Source of the DNA: Verrucomicrobiales bacterium
Lineage (GTDB): Bacteria > Verrucomicrobiota > Verrucomicrobiia > Verrucomicrobiales > Akkermansiaceae
Direction: 5' to 3'
NCBI GenBank assembly: GCA_003483645.1
Contig: DMYM01000383.1
Location: 1 to 5,228, forward strand
Length of the DNA: 5,228 nucleotides
Part shown: positions 1 through 5,191 of the stretch, one piece after another
How positions within the stretch are numbered: the stretch's first letter is position 1
How the letters are laid out: each line of letters starts with the position of its first letter
The notes under the pieces: model-generated
Database searches by the model: none
What the model saw: the letters and a program-made list of their open reading frames with translations, nothing else
Told to the model about the DNA's origin: nothing
Made by a program: the position numbers and the translations under genes

Positions 1-95
1 CCCACCAGGGGCAGGTCCTGAGACCCCAGCGGGCCCACTCCAACACCCGAAAAGATGGCTCCCGCGGTCAGCACCAGCATCCAATTAGGCCACAT
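1..95 (-). CDS. 5' end of an unidentified leftward gene, hydrophobic N-terminus (partial)
   Basis: Read leftward, this frame stays open to the window edge. From the ATG at 95 it begins MWPNWMLVLTAGAIFSGVGV and continues PLGSQDLPLVG. A hydrophobic stretch of about 18 residues after a Trp-rich start looks like a signal anchor or first membrane helix. About three quarters of the codons end in G or C, as in the neighbouring genes, which supports coding. The start is uncertain: ATGs at 95 and 80 are both possible. The frame is open further up to an ATG at 218, but that codon overlaps the proC start codon and would leave no room for promoters. Codons between 96 and 218 are also less GC-rich at the third position. 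No clear ribosome binding site precedes any of these starts. I do not recognise the family; only about 31 residues are visible. Confidence 0.4.
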   Translation of the reverse strand, partial: MWPNWMLVLTAGAIFSGVGVGPLGSQDLPLV

Positions 96-163
96 GCCCC
101 ACTGTTCCCGCCAGCAGCGAGTTCTCAAGGAAAAGTGTTCGGGAAAATCGGACTTCCGGCCAA

Positions 164-179
164 TGTCTAATTCAAGACA
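164..179. repeat. Short dyad in the divergent intergenic region
   Basis: TGTCT and AGACA form a 5-bp inverted repeat around the 6-bp spacer AATTCA. It lies in the AT-richer DNA between the leftward gene and proC, about 40 bp before the proC start. A position between divergent genes would suit an operator, but five base pairs is short and could be chance. Confidence 0.25.
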
Positions 180-196
180 CTTGAAATATTCCCTTT

Positions 197-210
197 GAAA
201 CTCGAAACTC
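197..210. repeat. Perfect tandem repeat of a 7-mer before proC
   Basis: GAAACTC occurs twice back to back, ending 6 bp before the proC start codon. A further TTGAAA at 181-186 echoes the TTGAAA at 195-200. The repeat occupies the place where a ribosome binding site would be, and no SD sequence is present. Its role is unknown. Confidence 0.4.
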
Positions 211-216
211 CTGCCC

Positions 217-1026
217 ATGAAACTCGGCCTGATAGGATGCGGAAAGATGGGAAAGGCCCTTACTGTCGGGGCCATTGATGCCGGTGCAGTTGCCTCCACG
301 GACGTGGTGGCCTTCGATATCTTTTCAACCGCCCTGGATTCCCTTGTCGCTGAGCGAGGGGTCAGCACTGCCGATTCCATCGCAGGGGTTGCCACTACAG
401 TCGACGTTCTCCTCCTGGCCGTGAAGCCGCACGATGTGCCTGGGGTTCTTCAACAGATACGGGATTCCGGCAGCGATACGAAGAGCCTGCTGGTGATTTC
501 GGTGGCTGCCGGCCTTCCCATTGCCAGGCTCGAACAGGAAGTCGGCGAGGGCGCACGCGTCATCCGTTCCATGCCGAACACTCCCGCCCTGATAGGCAAG
601 GGTGCCGCCGCCTTCTCCCGTGGAAGCAGCGCCACCGAAGGCGATGCCGCGACCGCGCAGAGGCTCCTTGGCGCCGTCGGCGTGGTGGTGGAAGTGAAGG
701 AATCCCTCATGGATGCAGTCACCGGGCTCTCCGGCAGCGGTCCCGCCTACGTTTACCTCTTCATCGAGGCCCTTGCCGATGGTGCCGTACAAAACGGTCT
801 GCCCCGCGATCAGGCCCACGAGCTCGCCGCTCAGACGGTCCTCGGGGCTGCTGCCATGGTGCAGTCGACAGGAGAACATCCCGCCGTCCTCAAGGATATG
901 GTGACCTCTCCGGGCGGCACCACCATTGCTGCTCTCAAGGCCCTCGAAGCACACGCCTTCCGCGCAGCCTGCATCGACGCCGTCAACACCGCTACGGCCC
1001 GCGCCCGCGAAATGGGAGAGGAGTAG
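217..1026 (+). CDS. proC: Pyrroline-5-carboxylate reductase
   Basis: This cytosolic enzyme reduces 1-pyrroline-5-carboxylate to L-proline with NAD(P)H, the last step of proline synthesis. The 269 residues match the usual length of the family. An N-terminal Rossmann fold opens with the dinucleotide-binding motif GCGKMG (residues 7-12), and AVKP follows at 68-71, the usual turn near the cofactor. MPNTP at 119-123 is the family motif between the domains. The C-terminal helical dimerisation domain carries LSGSGPAY (171-178), the adjacent helix FIEALADGAVQNGL, and SPGGTT (231-236), where substrate-binding residues lie. The start at 217 places the Rossmann motif at its normal distance from Met1. 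No SD sequence is visible, and the preceding bases are pyrimidine-rich. The gene is divergent from the leftward gene. The next gene starts 134 bp downstream, so shared transcription is possible but not shown. Confidence 0.97.
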   Translation: MKLGLIGCGKMGKALTVGAIDAGAVASTDVVAFDIFSTALDSLVAERGVSTADSIAGVATTVDVLLLAVKPHDVPGVLQQIRDSGSDTKSLLVISVAAGLPIARLEQEVGEGARVIRSMPNTPALIGKGAAAFSRGSSATEGDAATAQRLLGAVGVVVEVKESLMDAVTGLSGSGPAYVYLFIEALADGAVQNGLPRDQAHELAAQTVLGAAAMVQSTGEHPAVLKDMVTSPGGTTIAALKALEAHAFRAACIDAVNTATARAREMGEE

Positions 1027-1117
1027 GCTGAGAAAGCTGCCCTCGCGCGCCCTCGACTCACAAAGCCCAAAGTCTTAACCACTCACACGGTTTATTCGCT
1101 TTCCTTAGGAGCTGCAA

Positions 1118-1148
1118 AATCGCGATTGGATTTTCAAGAAGGGCGATT
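1118..1148. promoter_or_regulatory. Palindrome plus helically phased direct repeat before the BamD-like gene
   Basis: AATCGCGATT at 1118-1127 is a perfect 10-bp palindrome. Its half GCGATT (1122-1127) recurs at 1143-1148, exactly 21 bp further on, which is two helical turns. The second copy continues with a similar G/T-rich tail. The site ends 12 bp before the start codon of the lipoprotein gene, so a protein bound there could block transcription or initiation. No recognisable sigma-70 promoter hexamers accompany it. A regulatory role is inference. Confidence 0.3.
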
Positions 1149-1160
1149 AGGGTTTGCCTT

Positions 1161-2108
1161 ATGATCGGTCTCCGCCGTGTCCTTCTCCATCCTGGGTGGT
1201 GCTTTTGCATTCTGGCCTCCTGTGCCAGCGAACCAGAGTCCGAACTCCCCATTGCCGGCACTCCCCATGGTTCCGATCGCGATGTGCAGAGCCTCTACGC
1301 CCGAGCCCAGGCCGCCGATCAATCCGGCAAGAGCAAGAGAGCAATCAGTCTCTACGGGAATACCGCAGACAAGAACCCTCATTCCTCAGTTGCCCCCGCC
1401 GCACGCTTCCGCCAGGCACAACTCCTCGAACAGCGAGACAAACTGGATAAGGCCTTTGAGACCTACCAGATGGTGATCACCCTCTACCAGGCTTCTTCGC
1501 TCTACGCCAAGGCGCGCGACAGCCAGGCAAGGCTCGCTCATGCAGTGGCAGACGGACAGATCTCCGACAAACTCCTGTGGTTCAAGACCGCTCCCGATAT
1601 CAAGAAGATTGTCTCAATGCTCGCGACAGTACGCGACAACGCCCCGCGAGCTCCTTCCGCTGCCAAAGCCCAGCATGCCATTGGAAGAGCCTACGAAAGC
1701 AAGAAATCGAAGGCTAACGAAGCGATCACCGCCTATCAGGACGTGGTCGATAACTATCCGCGCTCCCTCTACGCCCCCGAGGCCCAGTATAAGATCGGAC
1801 AACTCCTCACGATGGGAGCGAGCAAGGGCAACCAGGACAACTCCAACCTTGATCGCGCCCAGCACGCCTTCGAGGACTTGCACCAGTCCTACCCAAACTC
1901 CAAACGCGCCGCCGACGCCGCGACCAAAATCGCTGAAATCCGCTCCCGTGAAATCCAGCGCAACTTTGATATCGCCGAATTCTACTTCAAGAAGGAACAA
2001 AATAGCTCCGCCGCCGTCTACTACCGGGAAGTCGTTCGAAAAACCACCGGAGGCCCCCTCCACGATCGCGCGAAGGTCCGCCTTCAGAGCATCGGAACTT
2101 CGGAGTGA
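1161..2108 (+). CDS. bamD: BamD/YfiO-like TPR lipoprotein, outer-membrane assembly
   Basis: BamD is a periplasm-facing lipoprotein that binds BamA and helps insert beta-barrel proteins into the outer membrane. Here a short N-terminus with Arg5 and Arg6, a hydrophobic stretch and the lipobox LASC make Cys21 the likely lipidated residue. The rest is helical with TPR-like repeats. One covers about 43-112. Another, at about 165-215, includes the BamD-like segment YPRSLYAPEAQYKIG. A third spans about 230-262, and a last one at about 265-297 contains FDIAEFYFKKEQNSSAAVYY, close to the conserved BamD repeat before its YP segment. At 315 residues it is longer than the E. coli protein (about 245); the extra length is mainly in the middle. 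No good SD precedes the ATG; an AGGAG lies about 50 bp upstream, too far to serve it. The LptE-like gene follows after one base. A general TPR outer-membrane lipoprotein is the alternative reading. Confidence 0.8.
   Translation: MIGLRRVLLHPGWCFCILASCASEPESELPIAGTPHGSDRDVQSLYARAQAADQSGKSKRAISLYGNTADKNPHSSVAPAARFRQAQLLEQRDKLDKAFETYQMVITLYQASSLYAKARDSQARLAHAVADGQISDKLLWFKTAPDIKKIVSMLATVRDNAPRAPSAAKAQHAIGRAYESKKSKANEAITAYQDVVDNYPRSLYAPEAQYKIGQLLTMGASKGNQDNSNLDRAQHAFEDLHQSYPNSKRAADAATKIAEIRSREIQRNFDIAEFYFKKEQNSSAAVYYREVVRKTTGGPLHDRAKVRLQSIGTSE
2102..2105 (+). promoter_or_regulatory. Shine-Dalgarno site for the LptE-like gene
   Basis: GGAG lies within the last codons of the BamD-like gene, 4 bases before the ATG at 2110 and 7 bases before the ATG at 2113. 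It is the clearest SD in the window for a well-supported gene. Its spacing slightly favours the second Met as the real start. Confidence 0.55.
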
Positions 2109-2109
2109 T

Positions 2110-2661
2110 ATGATGCTTGGCCTGCACCGCTCAGATTCCCCAGCCTCTCTACTCCTTGGTTTTGTCGTGGTGTCGGCAATCTCCCTGAGTTGCAGCAGTT
2201 GTGCCGGCTACAAGTGGGGCGACGCCAAACCAAAGCACCTTGCCACGGTGCATAATCTCAACGTGGCGATGGTGGAGAATAATACTCAGATTCCCCGAGC
2301 GGCTGCCCTCGCCACCAATTGCCTCATCGACGCCATCACCCGGGACGGCACTTACCGTGTTTCCAGGATCGATACCGCCGACGCCCGTCTCCTCACCACT
2401 CTCGAAAAAATCGAGCACCGACAGGCCCGCTCAACCCGGGAAGACATTCTGCGCTCGGAGGAACTGGAAATGGAGGCTCACCTTAGCTGGTCTTTGGTTG
2501 ACGCCCGCAATCCCGCCAGGGTTCTGGCGAGTGGAACCTCTCGAGGCAGCACCCGCTTCTTCGTAGACCCTAACCTGCAGACCGCCCGCCAGACCGCACT
2601 CGTCGACGCCATCAAGCGTGCCGCCGAAGGAGTGGTCGCCCGGTTCTCGGAGGGGTTTTAG
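2110..2661 (+). CDS. lptE: LptE-like LPS-assembly lipoprotein
   Basis: LptE is an outer-membrane lipoprotein that plugs the LptD barrel and helps place lipopolysaccharide in the outer leaflet. The 183-residue product has a hydrophobic signal at about 13-27 followed by two candidate lipidation cysteines, Cys28 and Cys31 (SCSSCAGYKWG). Cys31 followed by AGY resembles many LptE proteins, where the mature protein begins CGY or CAGY. After it comes the usual LptE plan: a beta strand ending in a short Asn-containing turn (VAMVENNTQIPRAA, 52-65), a helix, GTYRV (80-84), a further strand-rich region, and a C-terminal helix (about 157-180). Neither cysteine has a textbook lipobox. Start codons at 2110 and 2113 are both possible. 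The one-base gap to the preceding gene implies translational coupling. The open frame extends upstream to 1540 inside the previous gene, but that part is a shadow. Similarity in this family is weak, so the name is tentative. Confidence 0.65.
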   Translation: MMLGLHRSDSPASLLLGFVVVSAISLSCSSCAGYKWGDAKPKHLATVHNLNVAMVENNTQIPRAAALATNCLIDAITRDGTYRVSRIDTADARLLTTLEKIEHRQARSTREDILRSEELEMEAHLSWSLVDARNPARVLASGTSRGSTRFFVDPNLQTARQTALVDAIKRAAEGVVARFSEGF

Positions 2662-2676
2662 CGGTTAGTCGCATCT

Positions 2677-2691
2677 CCATGCTGAGCATGG
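2677..2691. repeat. 6-bp inverted repeat after the LptE-like gene
   Basis: CCATGC and GCATGG are perfect complements around the 3-bp loop TGA, starting 15 bp after the stop codon. The position fits a transcript end, but no T-run follows on either strand, so it is not a standard intrinsic terminator. The remainder of the 177-bp spacer up to rsmI shows no gene. A TATAGG at 2827-2832 just before the rsmI start is a weak -10 candidate. Confidence 0.35.
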
Positions 2692-2838
2692 TCATCACCC
2701 CGGAGGCATGATATCGCGGGAGCGCCGGGAACTCTGCCCAATTCCTCCCAACCCCCTTGCTGAGCCAGAACCACCAGCAACGCAAACCTTTGCCTTTCTG
2801 ACCTTCCGGAGGCCAAGCGCCTACTCTATAGGTCTTCC

Positions 2839-3537
2839 ATGCCCGACCAGCGTCCCGACCCTCTTGTCTCCTTTGTGCCCACACCCATAGGCAACCTCGC
2901 GGACATCACCCTGCGCGGATTGGAAACTCTCCGAACGGTCGATCTTATCGCCTGCGAGGATACGAGGCATTCGCGCAAACTGCTGAATCATTACGATATC
3001 AAAAAACCCCTTCTCTCACTCCACGATCACAACGAGAAGCGTCGCATTCCCGAAATCCTCAGGAAGGCCCGGGAAGGACAGCGCATCGCGGTCATTTCAG
3101 ACGCCGGCACGCCATGTCTGTCAGACCCCGGGCATCGCCTGCTCCGCGCATGCCTGGAAGCAGATGTGCCCTACGAAGTGCTTCCTGGTGCCAGCGCCAT
3201 CACCACTGCTCTTGTTGCCTCCGGACTCCCTCCCCTCCCCTTCACCTTTGGCGGATTCCTGCCTTATAAGAAAGGCAAACGGGAACGGGAGTTGCAGGCT
3301 GCCCTCGATCGCGGTCATACCTCCCTCTATTTTGAATCGCCCCACCGTCTTGTTTCAACACTCGAAATATTAACAAATATAAATCCTCTTGTTCGCATTA
3401 GCATTACAAAAGAGTTAACTAAAAAATTTGAAAACATATATGGAGGTCAAATCTTGAAATTGCTACAGAGGTTTAGTGATCGACCGCCACGAGGCGAATT
3501 CGTGTTGGCTATCGATCCAACCAACCTCAGTCAATGA
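2839..3537 (+). CDS. rsmI: 16S rRNA (cytidine-1402 2'-O) methyltransferase RsmI
   Basis: RsmI uses S-adenosylmethionine to methylate the 2'-OH of C1402 in 16S rRNA, in the decoding centre of the small subunit. The 232 residues carry the full set of family motifs in order: VPTPIGNLADITLRGLETL (13-31), CEDTRHSRKLL (39-49), SDAGTPCLSDPG (87-98), LPGASAITTALVASGL (115-130), FGGFLP (137-142), ESPHRL (166-171), the KELTKKFE segment (191-198) and RGEFVLAI (218-225). It ends soon after the last motif and lacks the C-terminal extension of the 286-residue E. coli protein, as many family members do. No SD lies at a useful distance; GGAGG at 2808-2812 is 26 bp away. The stop overlaps the next start as ATGA. 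Residues about 175-214 are encoded by unusually AT-rich DNA, described separately. Confidence 0.96.
   Translation: MPDQRPDPLVSFVPTPIGNLADITLRGLETLRTVDLIACEDTRHSRKLLNHYDIKKPLLSLHDHNEKRRIPEILRKAREGQRIAVISDAGTPCLSDPGHRLLRACLEADVPYEVLPGASAITTALVASGLPPLPFTFGGFLPYKKGKRERELQAALDRGHTSLYFESPHRLVSTLEILTNINPLVRISITKELTKKFENIYGGQILKLLQRFSDRPPRGEFVLAIDPTNLSQ
3358..3480. other. AT-rich block inside rsmI
   Basis: Positions 3361-3480 contain 34 G or C in 120 bases (about 28%), in two halves of 17 each. The coding DNA on both sides is far richer in GC. The block uses codons such as TTA, ATA, AAT and AAA that are rare in the rest of the window. The change at its left edge is abrupt, just after the ESPHRL motif. 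The reading frame and the family's conserved residues are retained, so it is not a disruption. Confidence 0.8.
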
Positions 3538-3923
3538 CCCCTACCACTCACGCCTCTGAACCCACGGAACAGTCCGCTCGCACCAGACTGCCTCTCGTCC
3601 TGATTACCAACCTCTGCGTAGCTGTCTTCCTTCTCCTTGCACTTCCCGTGATTCACAAGGGCCAGCAGGGCTTTGTGCAGCATGCAGCGGCCAACAACGA
3701 CTACGTCGAGGCTGTAATCGGAAGCGGTGAGGCGGACTTCATGCAAAACGCACTTCGCACCACCGAGGTCGCCCGCGCAATGGCACACGATGATCACGTT
3801 GCCACCATGGCCATCATGCAATTGACCGTCGCTTTCCTCGCCTTCCTGTTTTTTTTCAACAGTCTTTATCTGTTTCGTCTTCACCGTCGATCGCAACAGA
3901 CCCCGATCCTTCCCGGGAGTTGA
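3534..3923 (+). CDS. Small two-helix membrane protein of unknown function
   Basis: I do not recognise this 129-residue protein. A short polar N-terminus with Arg16 and Arg18 leads into a membrane helix at about 19-40. A 49-residue soluble loop (41-89), rich in Ala, Asp, Glu and His, connects to a second helix at about 90-114 containing a Phe run at 106-108. The tail begins RLHRRS. Positive charges flanking both helices on their outer ends predict that N- and C-termini lie in the cytoplasm and the loop in the periplasm. The start overlaps the rsmI stop (ATGA), so translation is probably coupled by re-initiation; no SD is present. GC content returns to the local norm right after the AT-rich end of rsmI. 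An eight-T run at 3849-3856 encodes part of the second helix and is a possible slippage site. No catalytic or binding motif is visible. Confidence 0.75.
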   Translation: MTPTTHASEPTEQSARTRLPLVLITNLCVAVFLLLALPVIHKGQQGFVQHAAANNDYVEAVIGSGEADFMQNALRTTEVARAMAHDDHVATMAIMQLTVAFLAFLFFFNSLYLFRLHRRSQQTPILPGS

Positions 3924-4087
3924 TGGTACCGATTTCGGCGCCCTGGACCCGATCTACAGCAGGGGCAGATCAGGCTCTGATTCCAGGAACTCAATTCCCC
4001 ATAGCGCGCGGGAAACTCCGGTCAGACAGGGAACCCCCAGGCAAAAAGACGCCGACCTTCTTCCAGGATGTGCCGACTCCGGATTGA
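3923..4087 (+). CDS. Possible 54-codon ORF coupled to the preceding gene
   Basis: The stop of the membrane-protein gene and an ATG overlap as TGATG, and GGGAG (3915-3919) sits 3 bases before that ATG, so a ribosome could re-initiate here. The frame encodes 54 residues, starting MVPISAPWTRSTAG and ending FFQDVPTPD. It is rich in Pro, Thr and Arg, has no membrane segment or known motif, and has about 57% G or C in third positions, which does not distinguish coding from noncoding DNA here. An inverted-repeat structure also falls within it. It may well be an untranslated 3' region. Confidence 0.2.
   Translation: MVPISAPWTRSTAGADQALIPGTQFPIARGKLRSDREPPGKKTPTFFQDVPTPD
3942..3987 (+). repeat. Nested inverted repeats just after the membrane-protein gene
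   Basis: CCTGGA (3942-3947) is complementary to TCCAGG (3982-3987). Inside them GATCT (3951-3955) is complementary to AGATC (3967-3971) with an 11-base loop. The element begins 18 bp after the stop codon at 3923, the usual place for a transcript-end or 3'-stabilising hairpin. No T-run follows, so an ordinary intrinsic terminator is not supported. TTCCAGGA at its right edge recurs exactly 80 bp later at 4061-4068. Confidence 0.4.
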
Positions 4088-4137
4088 AATGGACCCGGTC
4101 TCCTTCGGGAGCCCGCGCATCCGGGTTCGACCCAATC
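4082..4137 (+). repeat. Three-tier hairpin with a UUCG tetraloop in the noncoding stretch
   Basis: The outer stem pairs GATTG (4082-4086) with CAATC (4133-4137). The middle stem pairs GGACCCGG (4091-4098) with CCGGGTTC (4121-4128), eight pairs including one G-U. The inner stem CTCC (4100-4103) pairs with GGAG (4108-4111) around TTCG, the exceptionally stable C(UUCG)G tetraloop. The G-U pair and UUCG favour folding of RNA made from the plus strand. An alternative extends the inner stem to 4096-4115 at the expense of the middle stem. It lies 76 bp before the last gene, so it could belong to that gene's leader or to the end of the rsmI transcript. It matches no riboswitch class that I recognise and has no terminal T-run. 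Confidence 0.5.
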
Positions 4138-4162
4138 GCGGAATATCCCTGAAACTTTGGTA

Positions 4163-4177
4163 GCGGTGGTCTACCGC
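4163..4177 (+). repeat. Small stem-loop before the TIM-barrel gene
   Basis: GCGGT pairs with ACCGC around the loop GGTCT. A competing stem pairs GGTAG (4159-4163) with CTACC (4171-4175), so two mutually exclusive folds are possible. A TAATAT at 4185-4190 soon after could be a -10 element for the next gene, but no -35 sequence is found at proper spacing. Confidence 0.3.
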
Positions 4178-4213
4178 AATCCCGTAATATCCCCCTAGTC
4201 GATCACTCTCCAC

Positions 4214-5191
4214 ATGCTTGCATTTTCCACCTGCTGGAACAATTCCCGCCACTCGGACGGCGAGGCCATGATCGAGGAAATCCTCTCATTGGGCGTCAAT
4301 CACATTGAACTCAGTCATGGAATGACGATCGCCAAACTTCCGGGAATCCGCCGGGCATTCGAAGGCGGCGCCTTCCACTGCTGTGGCGTCCACAATTACT
4401 TCCCTTCTCCTACCGAGGTAATCATCGATGCTCCGGACGCTTACGAGTTCACCTCTCATCGTCCCCATGATCGCACCCGTGCACTGGAGATGACTTTCCG
4501 ATCGCTCGAATTCGCGGCGGAATTCAAGGCCCGCTACATGGTCCTTCACATGGGTTCGGTGCCCCTCATGCCGCACCGCAAATGGACTGGTCGACTCGTT
4601 CAGATGCTCAAGGAAGGCCGGCAGCTCGACCCGAAATACGACAAACTCAAACTGAAGTGCGTCAAGAAGCGCAGCAAGACCGGCGGTCTTTACTTCAACC
4701 GCGCCCTTGAGACCCTTGAAAAACTCGTTGAAAAGGCCGCCGAGTATCAGGTGAAACTCGCCATCGAATCCCGCTCCAGATACGAGGATGTTCCTGCGGA
4801 ACAGGAAATGGTGGCACTGCAGCAGCACTTTTCGGATAACGAATGGATCGGTTACTGGCACGACTTCGGCCACGTTCAACTCAAGCATAACCTGCGATTG
4901 CTCGAACACGATCAGTGGCTCAGCGAGATGGAGCCCTACCTGATAGGCGCCCACGTGCACGATGTGGCCTGGCCTCAGCGTGACCACCAGGTGCCCTTCA
5001 CGGGCACACTCGATTACGAGGTCCTCCTCGAGCACCTCCGACCTGAATTGCCCCATGTGTGGGAACTCTCGCCCGGTCGCAAGGAGGAAGAAATTCGACT
5101 GGCCCTCCAGTGCTGGAGGGAAAAGTTTCCGGACACCCTGACGGGAATCGGAAAAACGCCCCACCAGGAGCTTCCGGCAAACCCCTCCTGA
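4214..5191 (+). CDS. Sugar phosphate isomerase/epimerase-like TIM-barrel protein
   Basis: The product belongs to the AP_endonuc_2 TIM-barrel superfamily, whose members include metal-dependent sugar isomerases and epimerases and also endonuclease IV. Barrel strands and likely metal ligands appear in order: HIELSHGM (30-37), CGVHNYFPSP (57-66), LHMGSV (111-116), AIESRSR with Glu185, YWHDFGHVQ with Asp217 and His220, GAHVHDV with His247 and His249, and WELSPGR with Glu284. This Glu-Asp-His-Glu pattern is the usual metal site. The 325 residues exceed a typical 260-290; part of the excess is a Lys-rich segment at about 132-155 between barrel strands. There is no signal peptide, so it is probably cytoplasmic. 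The start at 4214 puts the first strand (LAFSTCWNN) at the N-terminus as expected, although no SD precedes it. The substrate cannot be read from the sequence, and no sugar-pathway neighbour is present. Confidence 0.85.
   Translation: MLAFSTCWNNSRHSDGEAMIEEILSLGVNHIELSHGMTIAKLPGIRRAFEGGAFHCCGVHNYFPSPTEVIIDAPDAYEFTSHRPHDRTRALEMTFRSLEFAAEFKARYMVLHMGSVPLMPHRKWTGRLVQMLKEGRQLDPKYDKLKLKCVKKRSKTGGLYFNRALETLEKLVEKAAEYQVKLAIESRSRYEDVPAEQEMVALQQHFSDNEWIGYWHDFGHVQLKHNLRLLEHDQWLSEMEPYLIGAHVHDVAWPQRDHQVPFTGTLDYEVLLEHLRPELPHVWELSPGRKEEEIRLALQCWREKFPDTLTGIGKTPHQELPANPS

Noticed and set aside
325..954. 209-codon minus-strand frame inside proC
   Set aside because: It is a shadow of a strongly supported gene and has no domain or start signal of its own.
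1540..2109. Upstream extension of the LptE-like frame through the BamD-like gene
   Set aside because: The extension translates to a Pro/Arg/Thr/Ser-rich sequence typical of an out-of-frame read. The signal sequence and SD place the true start at 2110 or 2113.
2708..2890. 60-codon plus-strand frame before and into rsmI
   Set aside because: It overlaps the rsmI start in another frame, is Pro-rich without a motif, and looks like chance open frame in GC-rich DNA.
3428..3459. TTGAAA boxes in the AT-rich block as a promoter for the downstream membrane-protein gene
   Set aside because: Neither TTGAAA (3428-3433 or 3454-3459) has a TATAAT-like hexamer 16-18 bp downstream, so no specific promoter is called, although the block remains of interest.
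4119..4137. GGGTTCGACCC, similar to a tRNA T-arm
   Set aside because: The flanking bases do not form the 5-bp T stem, and no anticodon arm, D arm or acceptor stem can be found around it.
4022..4252. 76-codon minus-strand frame covering part of the noncoding stretch and the start of the last gene
   Set aside because: It overlaps the N-terminal coding region of the TIM-barrel gene, has no recognisable motif and no SD, and falls across the hairpin elements.
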